From positions 40,528,853-40,592,852 of the forward strand of contig NC_133387.1 of assembly GCF_047511655.1 (NCBI RefSeq): a stretch of 64,000 nucleotides of DNA. The letters run 5' to 3'. Source of the stretch: Castor canadensis. Taxonomy: Eukaryota > Chordata > Mammalia > Rodentia > Castoridae. Both the position numbers and the translations under genes were made by a program. This document shows, piece after piece, positions 1 through 12,810 of this stretch (position 1 is its first letter; every line of letters begins with the position of its first letter). The notes under the pieces were generated by a model. That model was not told the DNA's origin. It was given only the letters and a program-made list of their open reading frames with translations, and searched no databases.

Positions 1-580
1 TTATCCCATAATCAAAAATTAAGATGGATGTCATCTTTTGGCCACCTCCATTAAAAACTTTCACTTCATGTTAATCTTAGGGCATTGGGTGCCTTTTTGT
101 TAATAAAAAAGAACTGAGAAGATAGCTCCTCACAAAGGCATGCTTTAAAAAGATAACTTTAAGACTTTAGTTTCAAAAACATGTTGCAAACTTTTAAATG
201 GAAATTTCCCTTTCAAATGAAAAAATGAATTATGAGGAATAGAATTTTAAATGAAAACATTCACTTGGCCACTAACTATATTAAAGTTACAACTAATCTA
301 AGTTTTGATCATCAAATTAAAACATGAATCTTTGGCTTGACCCTGATATACACCAGGATCTCCTACTAACCTCTGATTCTCTTTGTTCCCCTCTAGTAAT
401 GGCTCTATGAGTAGAATCATTCATGACAGTCTCATATGACAGACCAAAAAGCTCAGGGACTAAGCTTGCTAGAGAGAAAGTATTACCTCCTTTTTCTACA
501 AAGGCAACTCCACTTCTGGAGACAGTGGGGTAATTTGAAGTCCATCCTTGGGCCATTTTGAAAGTCTTGCAACCTGGCCT
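1..580. other. Intergenic, nothing recognised
   Basis: AT-rich single-copy-looking sequence. Open frames here are short and show no family resemblance. Confidence 0.5.
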
Positions 581-597
581 AAGAATGGTGGCTCTAC

Positions 598-732
598 AAC
601 AAAATTAGAGGTAAGGGCAAAATAGTTTCTGCTGAGTAGCGAGGGGGTGGTGGGGGAGAAAGACGGGGTGGGGGGAGAGGGGAGAAATGACCCAAACATT
701 GTATGCACATATGAATAATAAAAAAAAATAAT
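598..732 (+). mobile_element. 5'-truncated L1 3' end with target-site duplication
   Basis: The G-rich 3' UTR of a rodent-type L1 ends in 'gaataataaaaaaaaa'. It matches, in reverse complement, the tail of the long L1 at the right edge of the window. Imperfect 17-bp direct repeats flank it (581-597 and 733-749, about 14 matches), as expected of target-primed insertion. Confidence 0.8.
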
Positions 733-749
733 AAGGATGGTGGGTCTAT

Positions 750-2187
750 CACCCAACATGAAAAGGTGGGTTACAACTGAAGCTTTTCCCCCATCCAGAT
801 ATAATGTCAAGTTGTGATATGCTGTGCCCGTTGTAAATCCACAACTGTCAGGAGAAGGATAGGTCTGATTGATCTCTTGTGAGTCCTTACAATTATAACC
901 TGCACAGTGAAATCATGTTTGTGGAAGCCCTGTTTTCCTTGGTGTCTACTCACTTGTTCAGGCAAAACACAAACGAGGGATTTTTTTTCCATGGGAGGGA
1001 GTTTTGTGTGACCTTCGTGGCCTGGATCGGTATTTCAGTCTTTAGAAGGAAACTTTACATCTGCAGAAGAACCTCACCTAGAAACATGGACAGTCTTCTA
1101 CTGAGCCCCTTTTATGAGTATAGCCTGAAGAGTATGTGTGGAGAAAGGTCAGGGAATGACATTGCTTAGATTCTCTAAGGTTCATGTGGGGCTAGGTGTT
1201 GCCTAGAGTTAATACTGCTAATGGCTGATTGGCTCTGGCTGTCTTAAATTTTCTCCATTTCCTACAAAGTCCTGTATAGTGACAAACATTTGCACTTGTA
1301 CAATTGTGGAAGCAAAGTTAGAGAACACTAAGTTAGAAAAACTGGATGCAGCCCCCTGATTGGCTGTCCTGAAGCCTGGAGCCTGTATGACTCAGGGTTC
1401 CAGGCAGACTGCCCTAGACCACAGGATACTGCAGTGCTGCCTGGAGCTGTGGAGGAGCCCTGTTTGCAACCAAAGCATCTTTCCAAGCAGTCTTAGAGCA
1501 GTTGTGCAACACTGACTACAGTATATAAATTATGGACAAAACTCTCACATATCATTCTTTGAGTGTGCCCAAGAAGAAATTAAATGTCAGAAGAGGATGT
1601 GAGAGCTGAAGGAGCAGACAGAACTTCTTAAAAACGTCAACACTAGGCAGACAGGTTTTAAATGATAAAGCTGACAACTGAAATCTCAGACTGACCCTGG
1701 GCTAAATCACTTACTCCATGGATGATGTACCAAGGAATTAGGTGAAAGAAGTGATTTACAATATGGAGAGCAAGAGGACCTGAAGTCAATGTGCAAAATC
1801 TCACCAATTCTGCTCAATTAAACATTTCCTCACAAAGGAAAACCTGAAGGAGGAAAAAATAAGAACTAATCAAAATGCTATGAGCAGAAAATCAAATCCA
1901 TGAAGCAGTTACAGTGTTCCGTAGGGCTATGCTGCCCTCCTCTGGGTTGCTCCTTAATGGTCCTTGTATTGCTTCTCTTTGCTGGTTCTTCAGGATTGGG
2001 CATGGCCTGTTTGCTACAGCACATGGAAGAAGGACTACCCACTTTGTGCTGGGATCACACAATTCTAGAGGCTGAGCAGCTAAAATTAAGGTGTCAGCAG
2101 GGCTGCAACCCCTCTCAAATTCTGTGTCTTACTTCTTTCCTACCAAAGGTTTGATGTCACCCTGTTTTAAATAAGACATCAATGACA
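750..2187. other. Intergenic, mostly unassigned; possible decayed coiled-coil pseudogene at about 1560-1900
   Basis: In one forward frame, 1560-1900 reads as broken coiled-coil-like peptide (ELKEQTELLKNVNTR near 1600-1650, YGEQEDLKS near 1760-1790) with several stops. I cannot name a parent gene. No other structure was seen. Confidence 0.25.
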
Positions 2188-2306
2188 GGGCTTGACATGG
2201 TGGTATGTACCTGTGATCTCAGCTATGCAGAAAGCCTTAAGTAGGAGTATTGCAATCTGTGCAAAAACTTGAGCTCCTACTTGAAAATCAACTAAAGCAA
2301 AAAAAG
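2188..2306 (+). repeat. B1/Alu-like SINE fragment
   Basis: Diverged copy of the 'catggtggtatgtacctgt' SINE head ending in an A-rich tail. Confidence 0.65.
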
Positions 2307-3080
2307 ATTTCCTTTATAATATTGATGTATTTAACCATCTGGACAAGTCCAATACAATTTTCTCAAGTTTTCCCCCTAACTCCCCAAGTCTTTTGTTAAC
2401 ATTTCCTGAATTAGAGAACAATCAGAAGGCACCATATCCTCCATCAAAGATGAGGAAACATCAAAAGAGTTGTCTGGCAGTTCTGTCAACTAAGAAAAAG
2501 CCCAATGATCACAATAAGCAAAAAAAAAAAAAACTGGCTAAGTTAGAGTTTGAAGTCCAGCTTTTTCTCAGTGATTCCTTAGTACTGATCATTATAAAAC
2601 AATCTCATCCTGTGTGTCAAGTCCTCTCCCACCTTCTCTGGACCCTAGGAGAGCAGGCAAGGTGAGCTGGCGAGGTGAGCAGGGAAGACTCAGGAACGCA
2701 GGGAGATGCCAAGATTTGAAGCAGGCTAAGCGCAGCCAAGCTCTGCCCACTCATAGATAGAGTAGAACATCTGACATCCTTTCTCTCTTTAAAATAATTT
2801 CACCTATGCCTTTTAGTTTAATGTATTACTTAATCAATAGTGCATTTTTTCTTACTAAAATCTTATATTGTTATAATTCCTAAAATTGTTTCCAGAATAT
2901 AGTTTTGATATAATTCTTAATAATACATAGTCTCCATTTCATAAAACCCACAAAATTAAGTCACATATTACATTTAAATTTAATTAATTGATCCACTACT
3001 AGTAAAATCATAATTGAAATTTTACATGACCAAGTGGAGAGATGTAAAGCAAAAGCTTTCTGTCTATGAAAGTAACCTCA

Positions 3081-3160
3081 GGCTGGTAGAATGGCTCAAG
3101 AGGTAAAGTGCCTGCCTAGCAAGCATGAGGACTTTAGTTCAAACCTCAGTGCCAACAAAA
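3081..3160 (+). repeat. tRNA-derived SINE monomer
   Basis: Carries the A-box-like 'atggctcaagaggtaaagtg' and B-box-like 'agttcaaacctc', with an A tail. Short direct repeats 'gtaacctca' on both sides suggest retroposition. Confidence 0.75.
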
Positions 3161-3455
3161 AATGTAACCTCAGATGCCCCAAGTAACATTGATTAGTTTT
3201 TAAAAAAATGCATACACACAAAATAAGACTAAAAGAAACTACAATGACATACACACTTGTTAGTATTTTTATTTGGTTTAGCTCTAAATTTATGAATAAA
3301 CTTTGCACAGTCAACATTTGGCAGGTGTTTGTTTATTATTTATTCTGCATAAATTTTGTAATGTTCATTGTATTGTGTTCACTTTAAATATTTCCAAAAT
3401 ATTCAGTCAAAATACTGTCTTTACTAGTTTGTGACTATTTTTTTCAGTTATTTCT

Positions 3456-3855
3456 TTTTTTTCCTCTTTTTTATTAGTGTATATTAATTGTACAAAGCAG
3501 TTTCATTGTGATATTTTCACTTGTGTATGTTATATGATATGATCAAATGCACCTCCTCTATTGTGCTCTTTCTTATTCTCCTCCCCTCTTTTTTGAACGA
3601 TTTTTAATGAGTTTCATTTTTCTATTTTCATACCTGTATTAGAAGTACTTTGTTCACATTCAGTTCCCCATTAGCTCTGCCTTTTCCCTCCCCCTCCTGT
3701 TGGTTCTCGCCCCAAAACAGTCCCCCAGGTTTTACATGTGTGTCATTGTTTTCTTTTTCTGTCTCTTTTTTTTTTTTTTAGACTCAGATTCCCCAGATGA
3801 GAGAGAACATGCAATATTTGCCTTTCTCAGTCTGGTTTATTGCTTTTGACTAAAT
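3456..3855 (-). mobile_element. L1 3' region, antisense, degraded
   Basis: The T-rich run, the CT-rich UTR and then 'gatgagagagaacatgcaat' follow the same order as the antisense L1 at 60617-61190. It is strongly diverged. Confidence 0.65.
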
Positions 3856-4907
3856 TTTGATTTGGAAAAAATCTTTTCCTTTCCGCTATCTCTGTTGTTC
3901 TATTTTGTATAAGAAATAAATTAGAATCCCAGTATCATCTTCCCTTTCTAAAAGTTTAGCGAGTTTCCTATCATGGTTAATGAGATAATTCATTTTTCCA
4001 ATTATTTGAAAAGTTCTATTTCTTATCACATTGCCCTGTTCATTTAAGGTTATTTCCATCTTGTTTTAAAAATGAAAAATGTTTATTATATATCACAATA
4101 GCCCAAGGAGAGAGTCATTCTCCATTTCCTTGAAGAGTTTCCTTCATATCTTTATTGTATTTTACTCTCCAGTTGTGTCAAAGTCTGCCCTCCATAATCC
4201 TGGCTAACCTATTACTAAGGTTTAATGGATTAGCACACCTTTCATGAATTATTTCGGGGGGGGGTCTTTAAAATGTTGCTTCATACCACAGAAAAGGCAT
4301 GTTTTTATATTTGCTTCAACTCTTCTTCAGATAGTCACCTGTTCTCTACCTCTAACAGAAACCTTTAGAAGCAGATCATCTAACTTAAGTACTTGATTCA
4401 CTACTAAATAATAAATCAAGTTTTACATGATATGTTGGTCTATAAAATTCCATATTACTGAGTTTGTGAGATGCTCAGAAAGTGGAGTCTGGAATAGACT
4501 ACATTGTGACTTGGAGAACAACAGACAGACTCTCGAAAATGTATCTATGCCTGACAGAACCAATAGGCCCCACTTTGCATAGGTTAAATATATCAACCTA
4601 GATTTCTTCTTTGTTTTGTCAAGTATTTAAGGGACAAATTAACTGAAAGGACAAAGGAGACCAGATTTTTGTAAGTAGTTTGGTACCCCCATGCATCTGA
4701 AACTGGGTTTCTTAGTAGGTATCACTCTGGCAAAGTTGTGTAGACTTTACACCTAACTCCTTCACAAATCTGCTCAATGAGGACACATCGAGATTTAATT
4801 TAATTAGGCAAGTTTGGTTGCATGCCAGTGACATCTCAGGCACTCAGCAAACCCCGTGGATAAAAAACATGACTCAGAAATAGTCTTTATCAGAAGAACG
4901 CTATGAG

Positions 4908-5190
4908 GTGTCCAGGAAAAGAGATGGAACTAGAGATCATGATGTTAAGTAAAATATGCCAGTGTGACAAAGACTAGTATCCTATGTTTTCTCTCAAGCA
5001 TGGAATCTGAAAAAAAAGACATAAAAATAAAAGGAAGACTATTTAGAGATGTAGAAGGGGAAAGGGGGGAGCATTAGGGTGGGACTTAGACAGTGTAAGG
5101 GGGTGAATGTGATCCAAGTACATTAGATGCATGTATGGAAATGTCATAATGAAATCCATCACTTTGTGGAATTGATTTACAATAGTTAAA
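4908..5190 (+). mobile_element. L1 3' end, sense, truncated
   Basis: Begins with the ORF2 C-terminal stretch 'gatggaactagagatcatga', then a G-rich 3' UTR (5058-5105) and an A-rich tail near 5190. Confidence 0.75.
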
Positions 5191-5516
5191 AAAGAAATAC
5201 TCTTTGTCTTCCAGAAACCTAAGTTTGGTTGGTTGGATAGCAAAGGAAAAGAAGATATTTAATGCCTGTGTAAAGGTAAGAGCTATGAGAATAATAAAGA
5301 CAATTGTTATGGGAACCCTTCTTGGTGGGCCAAGAAAATTCATGAGAGCAAGATGTCTCAGCAGACACTTAAGCTTGGGTAGGAGAAAGCCACATAAAAG
5401 ATGAACAGGCATACTTCAGGCTAAGGATTCTATATCACAATGGAGTGCAGAAGAGCTTGGCCATCCCAATAAAGTCAAGCTGTTTATTGTGACCAAAAGA
5501 CAGTATTGTGAAAGGA

Positions 5517-5890
5517 ACTTTAAAGGCAACCAAGAATCTAAAGAGAGCAGCTGGTTCTGAAGGGTCTTGTGGATTACTGGGAAACCACTGGAAGTGTGTA
5601 GAGAACTATGGAAACATGAAGGAAAAAGAAAAAGGTGAGTTAGTGTGATTCTCCAACTGGTGAGATTTGATGACGATTTACACTAAGGGATTATCAGTAG
5701 AGAAGGTGGAAAATGAGTGGAATTTATGTTAAGGAAAAGTACATGTTTTAAAAATTGAATAGCTGTGGGGGGTGAAGTAGAGGGAGTCAAAGATGTCTTC
5801 TGGTCCTTTTTTTAGGGAAAAGTAAGGAATTGCCTCTGAGATAGGAAATCATGAAGAAAAGTGTTGGAACAGGTATGTGAACACTGTAGA
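5517..5890. repeat. L2-like fossil
   Basis: The order of blocks (accessory 'gaaaccactggaag', then 'gggagtcaaagatgtcttctgg') resembles L2 consensus as I recall it. Old and diverged. Confidence 0.4.
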
Positions 5891-5940
5891 CATCCTGACC
5901 ATATTCTCTGGTATATTGAGTCCATGAAGCAAAAAAAAAA

Positions 5941-6032
5941 ATTTTTTTTTGACAACACTGGAGTTTGAAATGAGGGCCTCATGTTTGCTATGCAGGCATT
6001 CTTACTGTTTGAACCACTCCACCAACACCCAC
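5941..6032 (-). repeat. tRNA-derived SINE monomer, antisense
   Basis: A poly-T head followed by 'ggagtttgaaatgagggcct' and 'gaaccactccaccaacaccc', the reverse complement of the tRNA-like SINE. Confidence 0.7.
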
Positions 6033-7163
6033 AAAAGCAACTATTGCATGAGCATTTAGATTTATGAATTTGAATTCAGAGTGGTCATCTGGAGTGGTTA
6101 GCACTAAGCAAGCTTTGGCCACCAGCAGCCTACAGACTACACAGATTTGTATAATAAGTGGGTTCCCTCTCTTCCATATCTGAAAATCTGCCCTAAGGGC
6201 ACAGGACAATATCCTACTGTCACAGTATTTATTTCTGATTTCTCCAGTCTTTCTTCTGTGAGATTGAGGTGGTAGGAACATGCTCTGGTAAACGATTTCA
6301 CTTTCCTGGGCACATTAACAGCTGAGGGTAGAGGAAGAAAGATTTTCTACAGAGATAGTGGCACTGTTTTCCAATAGCTTCTCTTACTATAGATCCATTG
6401 TAGTTAGCCAACAAGTCTTACTAAAGTACTTATCAAAATCACCAGACACCATATGACAGGATGCATGGATGAAGCTTTAGCCCTGGCTGTGAGCAAGTAT
6501 TCTAGGTGCTGGAGTTCCTGCCATGATGCTCTGGGAACACTGTGGTCCTCTGGGGGTGGAATGAGGCAGACAGCTTTCAGACAGACCCAACGGAACTGGG
6601 AGATAGGAATATGGAAGGAGTTAGGTGAAGGTTTCCATTGCTATCCTAGAAAGGACCTGCACCTCCATAAATGGCAGAAAAGTAACTGGCAAAGTAAATC
6701 CAGCCATAGGAGGGCATAGTGGTTGCCAGTCTCTGGGAAGTCTTGGAACTCCATGGCAGCAGCAATGACAAGCATTGACTGGGTGCTGGTGGTGATGTTT
6801 TTGGCCCTGAAAGAAGATGGATGAAATAGAGGGCTGGAAAATGTCACCCAGAGGCACTCAGGGGTAGAAACACCTAACAACTTGTGAGGGTCCCCATGCT
6901 TCTTTAAGGTGACATCTAATGTTTGGCCTGTCCCACAGTTCTCCTGCACTGCTCATGTTGTTGCAATGGTTACTTTGTAAGCTTTGTTCCTCAGTTTTCC
7001 TTTGCACACTGGTGGGTTGTTGCCTTCTCCTCTGCTTCTCTAAAACTTGTGGTTCTATTTTATTGCCACTGGTGGGATTTTTTTGTTTTCTTTTTTGTCC
7101 ATTTGTTTTTTAATTTATATATGTCTATATAAGGTCATTTTAACTTTCTTATAGGAAACTTTT
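6033..7163. other. Intergenic, nothing recognised
   Basis: Somewhat less AT-rich at 6450-6900, with overlapping short frames on both strands. None shows domain or splice features that would support a gene. Confidence 0.4.
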
Positions 7164-7260
7164 GCAGGTTGGTGGCACATGCCTGCAATCTCAGCACTTG
7201 GAAGCATAGGCAGAAGAATTATAAATTTGAGACCTTCGTGGGCTAAATGCCCCAAAACAA
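7164..7260 (+). repeat. B1/Alu-like SINE fragment
   Basis: The sequence 'ggcacatgcctgcaatctca' and following bases match the SINE head. Confidence 0.65.
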
Positions 7261-7910
7261 GAACAAAACTTTTGTTACATGCTACTAGGGATCCCATGGG
7301 CAAATGGATCTTATTTATCAGGACTATTAGAAGTTTAATTCCAAACTCCACTATTTTTTCCTCTGTTAGTTGGGTAATATTTTATCCTTACCAAAACCCT
7401 AATACATTTCTACCCATGACATTTTTCATGTATCTGCTAGATTCAACTTTTGCTATTGTGAGTCTTCTACTGAAAGAACAGATCATCCACCCCAGCTCAC
7501 TCAAGTCCTGAAATAAAACAGTTTTAAATATATCATATTAAAAAGAAAAACCCCAAACAACATAAACCTACAGCGTTCATTGGTACTTCCTACTTGTTGT
7601 GCTCATACAGATAGGGATATTAAATGAAAGGTGGCATATTTGTAACTTTCTTGTTTTTTTGAGAAATAAATCTGTCTCATATGCAACTATATGCAGTGTA
7701 AAAAATTAAGTACAACTACAAAACTATTCAATGACTAATTTTGCTTTTTATTAGCTTGTTGACCTTAATTTATTTTGAATATAAAATGTGACATTAACAG
7801 CACTTTTTAGACTTATTCGTAGAGCCTGATAGTACTCTGTGTCCTGTGTATTTATTTAGATATTTGGACTTGTATCTTCTGTCACTTTGCCATTTCAAAT
7901 AAAGAACCAA

Positions 7911-7980
7911 GATTCATTCATTAATTCAACAAATATTTGCTGAGTTTGTGCTATATGCTGCGTTCATAGGGAAAAAAATG
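7911..7980. repeat. L2-like fossil
   Basis: 'attcaacaaatatttgctga' followed by 'gtgctatatgctg' resembles the common L2 terminal block. Confidence 0.4.
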
Positions 7981-8365
7981 AATTTCAAAGGGGAAAATAA
8001 ATTTAAGTTCTCCAAGTGCTTGAATGTGTTTCAATAAATGGTTTGTTCTCATAAGAACAGATATACAGTGATACACATGTTTAACAGAATGGTTGATATT
8101 AATAAATAGGTTGAGAAGTATTTGTATATTGTGTTTGATCTATTCAATTTCTCAGCAGTTTTGATTGTTGTTACAAAACCAGGTTTAGTTGAGAAAGGTC
8201 CTTGAGCCAATTCCATACTGCCTTTTTTCATACCTCCTGCGGCAATACTGGAGATGAGCCAGAGGAATCAGGTCATGGATTGCTACAACCTCAGTTTTCT
8301 GTTCAATCCTCAGCATCCTAATCCCAATGCTGGCCCTGCTTCATATCCTCCAATATTATACCTTG

Positions 8366-9060
8366 TAAGTATTGATGCGAAAATTTGCAAAATAATTTTA
8401 ATAAGTCAAGTCAAATCAAATAATATATTAAGAACATGATATATCATGACCAAGTGGGTTTTATGCCAATAATGCAAGGTTGCTTTAAAATGGGAAAATA
8501 AATAAACATAATTAGTCCTTTTAACAGACTATAAAAAGCAAGGGGAAAATAATTCTTACCTCACCCTTCAGAAATGTAGCTGATTTGTACATACTAGACC
8601 AAAGTAGTTATCTAGAAGATATAGTTATTGACTATTGGGAAAGATTGCTTCAATGCAAGATCTTTTCTTCTTTTATAATTTCATCAGCCTTCATATGCTT
8701 CGGCAATTAAAGGTTATATTTCAAAGGTCAAATGAAAGGAATGAGAAAAAGTTTTCACAAGTATATCAATAATTCATATAAATTGATAAGAAAAGACAGA
8801 CCAATATAAAAATAGATAAAGAAAAATAACAGATGAGGAAGCCCACCAATTAATCAATCAATATGAAACCATGCTTATTTTCACTAGCGAACGGAGAAAT
8901 CCAAACCAAAGCAACAAAGGAATTTCTTTATTCATCCATCAGATTTGCAGAGTTAATAAGAAGGATGTTATTTGGTGCCATCTTGAAGAAATGAAGATTA
9001 TCATATGTTGCTCACTGGGAATGTCAATTATTACATGTTTCTCAGAAATTCGTAAGGAAT
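8366..9060 (+). mobile_element. Old L1 ORF2 fragment(s), sense
   Basis: 'catgaccaagtgggttttat' near 8446 matches the reverse-transcriptase region of L1 ORF2. 8700-9060 follows the later ORF2/3' region, with frames broken throughout. Confidence 0.6.
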
Positions 9061-10315
9061 ATTAAAACAAAAAAGTACCATTAACCTAAATTTTCTAATC
9101 TGAATACAAAGTCTATAACGATAAAGGACCATATAAAATATTATAAGAGATTTTTTGGCAGCATTTTAGAAGAGAAGACACCAAAATGTTGAAATTGTCT
9201 TATTTACCAAGTGGGAAATGTTGAATGGACTGTATTGTGTCAATAGTGTATAATATTTTGTAGCTATTGAGTGACTGAGAGCTATGCATTTGAACCTTGG
9301 AGAACCAGCAATATGTATTTTCAAGGAAAGATATTTTCTATAAATATAACATAGCTTACTTTTTGTAAAAACCAAAAACTTCAAGTCCACACAAATATGT
9401 ATGAATGAGAATATGTGTGCATTTTACATATTCGTGTTTTCTATGAGTGTGGTGAATCACATATACCAAGTGGCAATAAGTGGTTACCAGGGCAATAAGA
9501 ATGATGGACATTTGTGCTGATTTTGGATGATACTTTTAGCATTTCCTATTGTAACATTAATGCATCAGGGATATAATAACTAAATTATTGGAAATTAATC
9601 AGGGCATGTTTAAGGAAAATCAATACAGCATGACTGAATAACACATACAGGGTAAAGAAGAGATGGAGTTTATGTTGTCTTTTTTGGTAAGTGATTTTCA
9701 TTCCGAGAGAAAATTACTTTTAAGACACATAGGAAGGTTTTTGTAAAACTAGGAATTTTCAGTAATGATTGATAAATTAGCAAGGTCACATAAAATGAGC
9801 ATACTATGTTATTTGATCACCTACATGAAAAATAACCACTGTCTTAGGTAATTTGGTGATAAGCCATTTCATTTCTTAAATTGTGCTACTTTTAGGGCTT
9901 ATCTATTCAGGTACACTTATCTGACTTATAAAAAGACTGATGTCTTAGGAAACTATCATATTTATATTAAAATTGTTCATTGTCAAGACAAGGTCAACTT
10001 ATTGCTTTGTAGCCTTGTTAGAGACTAAGTATTAGAAAAAAAAACAAGGATTTGACTAAATCCTATTTTGACTTAGACTAAATATTAATTTTTCTTTAAT
10101 TGTTGGCTGAAAATTTTTCACATCGTTTTGCATTAGATAAAATTGGCACTGAGTTTGTACTAAAACAAAAAGGCTGGAAGGAGCAAGACAGTGAGGTGTA
10201 TATAATGAATCATTATGACAGAAAAACACTTCAAGGAGCTCACAATGTAATAGCTCCAAATGAAAGCTTACGTAGTTGCTATTCACACGGAGACTACAAT
10301 ATAAACTAGGATGTC
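9061..10315. other. Intergenic, unassigned (possible old L1 tail at its start)
   Basis: AT-rich; no repeat boundary or coding feature could be fixed. Confidence 0.35.
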
Positions 10316-10532
10316 TTTTTTTTTTTTGGCTTTGGAATTTGAACTTAGGGCTTCATGCTTGTTAGACAGTCATTGTATTGCTTGAGCCATGTCTCCAGCC
10401 TTCGTTTTCTGGTTATTTTTGAGATAGGGCCTTGCTGTTTGCTCAGGCTGGCCTGGACCATGAACCTTCTATTTTAGGCTTCCCACAGTAGCTGGGATGA
10501 GAAAGGTGCCACCACACCCAGTTTTTTTTTCT
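10316..10532 (-). repeat. Two-part SINE, antisense
   Basis: A poly-T head, then the tRNA-like part ('ttgaacttagggcttcatgc'), then the B1/Alu-like part ending in 'gccaccacacccag'. Confidence 0.8.
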
Positions 10533-11826
10533 GTTGAGATGGAGTCTCATGAACTTTTTTGCTTTTCTATCTTTTCTTCAGGCAGAAAAAAATGTGAAGA
10601 AGTAAGTTTTCAGTGGTAGTGCTCCACTCCAATGCCCAGTCCTCAGTACTATGTGTCCTGGAGCATTTCAGTAAGGGTGACAGCTGATTCTGCTCAATTT
10701 TCCATTCAGCAACATTGCAGCCATTGAGAGTGAGGTTGGTGGTACAGGAGCACCACAGATAGCTTCCTCTCACCTGGGTAGGTACTCGCAGGTCAGGTCA
10801 GGTTGTTGTGCTCTGAGAGTCCTGGGACCCAAACTTTTTTTTTTTTTCAGCCACTGCAATGATTTCATGAGCATTCAACTCTTCTTTTAAATCCCTTTCT
10901 ACTTATAATATCACAGTGTCATTTGTTTTTTGCAAACACTTTGACTGATACAGCATTCTCACTATATTTAAGTAACTCATGTATTATCTCTGTGCTAGCT
11001 ATAATGCCCAACAAATCAGGCCATCCCTGAAAAAATATTTCCATTTTTTTTGGAATTTCTATTTCAGTTAGGTTAACCAACCATTCAATTGTGTTTCCAA
11101 TTTAATCCTTACTCTTTTTCTTAGAAATTATCATTAAAAATGAGTAATATTAATCTGTTAAAGGAAAATGTTTACTCATTGAAAATGAGGTTTATAGAGA
11201 ACCATTATTTCCAGAAATCTTTCTTATATCCTGCTTCTGCATAGTAAGCAATATATCTGCTTTTAAGAAATGAAGCCTGAGCACAGTGATTTGTGTTTTC
11301 CTGAAACCTTTTTTGTTTAATTCATATGGATTTGCAAAATCCACGTCTTACAGTGCTTTAGTAGTATATGCCTTTTTCACAAGTGCCTAGAGGTGAAACA
11401 ACTGCTGCTCTGTGTAAACAATATGCAAGTCTCAAAAATAAGATAGGAAACTTGGTTCCCTGAAGACTAGATGCATTTTGTAGTTAAAGAGCTAGAAAAT
11501 TCTTTTCAAAGGCTTCATTTTACTTGCAGTTTATCATTAGAGACATTGTTTAACATAACAGTTTATAAGATTCTGCATATTTCTTCAACATAATTTTTTT
11601 AGTCTCCTTTTGAAATGAACTATATTAATCTCTTTGCTTATTTTGAGGATGTAGTTCCTTTGTCTTCCAGATTAAGTTTCATGACATTGAAAGGAAAATG
11701 AGATTCACTGTCACCTGGCAGATGAACTCCATTTTGTGGCTTGGTTGAGTTGGAAGCTCAGTGTAACATTTGTGGAGAGCTACGATCTCATCCCATCCCT
11801 CCCTGAAAACGTCCACAGGAACTCAT
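10533..11826. other. Intergenic, nothing recognised
   Basis: No repeat family or coding signal that I could support. Confidence 0.35.
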
Positions 11827-12057
11827 ATTGGTTTTTTGTTTTGTTTTGTTTTTACATTTTTTGTGGTACTGGGGCTTGAACTCAGGACCTACACCTTGAG
11901 CCACTCCGCCAGCCCATTTTTATGAATTTTTTTTTTATTTTGAGAGAGGGTCACATGAACTATTTGCTTGGATTGGCTTCGAGCTGAGATCCTCCTGATC
12001 TCTGCCTCCTGAGTAACTAGGATTACAGGAATGAGCCACTGGCACCTGACCAGGCTT
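11827..12057 (-). repeat. Two-part SINE, antisense
   Basis: T-rich head, 'actggggcttgaactcagga', 'gagccactccgccagccc', then the Alu-like part ending in 'gattacaggaatgagccact'. Confidence 0.85.
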
Positions 12058-12329
12058 GCTTTTTTTTTTTTTTTTCTTGATTGCAAACTAATACAACTGT
12101 GATATGTGCGATCCTTTTGGGATATACTTATTCCAGAAAGATAAACTATAAACACACATACATATATATGTGTATATATGTGCATAGTCATAACAAATGA
12201 ATCTAATTCAGCATATATGTCCTCTTAATAAAATTTCAATCACAAGCTAAAATTTAATAATAGTTCCATTTTTCAAGTGATTGTATTATGCCAGGAACAA
12301 GTGCTTCTTATTGACTATTCCATTTAAAC

Positions 12330-12480
12330 CTCACCACAACACTCTGAGATATGCAGTTATTCTTTTATTACCACTGAGAAAGTTCAGATGCAATGGACTC
12401 CAGAGTTGATATTCTAGAACACATCTGCCAGCCATGAAGGCTGTACTCTTAATTGGTTCTCTTCCTAAACTCAAACACAC
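12330..12480 (-). repeat. MIR-like fossil
   Basis: 'cactctgagatatgcagtta' followed by 'ttattaccactgagaaagtt' follows the reverse MIR core pattern. Diverged. Confidence 0.4.
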
Positions 12481-12587
12481 TGTGTTAGTGAGAGTGCATT
12501 TTGACACTGAGATCAGAGAACAAATGCTGTTTTTGCTCAATTCATAACAATTTTGGATATTCCATCTCTTACCAATAAAATGAGGAC

Positions 12588-12810
12588 TCTTTTTTATTTT
12601 TTTGAAAGTACTGGGGTTTGAACTCAGGCCCTACTTCTTACTTGCCAAGCACCCTACCACTTGAGCCACACCCCCAGCCCTTTTTACTTTCAGTTATTTT
12701 TCAGATAGGGCCTCATGCTTTTTGCCCAAGTGGGCCTTGAACCTTCAACCTTCCATCTCTGCCTCCTGTGTAGCTGGGATTACAGGCTTGCACCGCCATA
12801 CTTGCCCCAG
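12588..12810 (-). repeat. Two-part SINE, antisense
   Basis: 'actggggtttgaactcaggc', 'gagccacacccccagccctt', then 'gctgggattacaggcttgca': both halves are present in order. Confidence 0.85.

Noticed and set aside
1900..2154. 84-codon frame with a Leu-rich start like a signal peptide
   Set aside because: No splice partners and no family resemblance. Its end ('aaggtgtcagcagggctg') resembles interspersed repeat text.
8254..8365. Open frame ending in a donor-like CTT|GTAAGT, as if an exon
   Set aside because: No matching acceptor or neighbouring exon was found, no protein family is recognised, and L1 ORF2 text begins directly after it.
10567..10773. 68-codon minus-strand frame beside a SINE
   Set aside because: No family, no splice signals and no supporting context.
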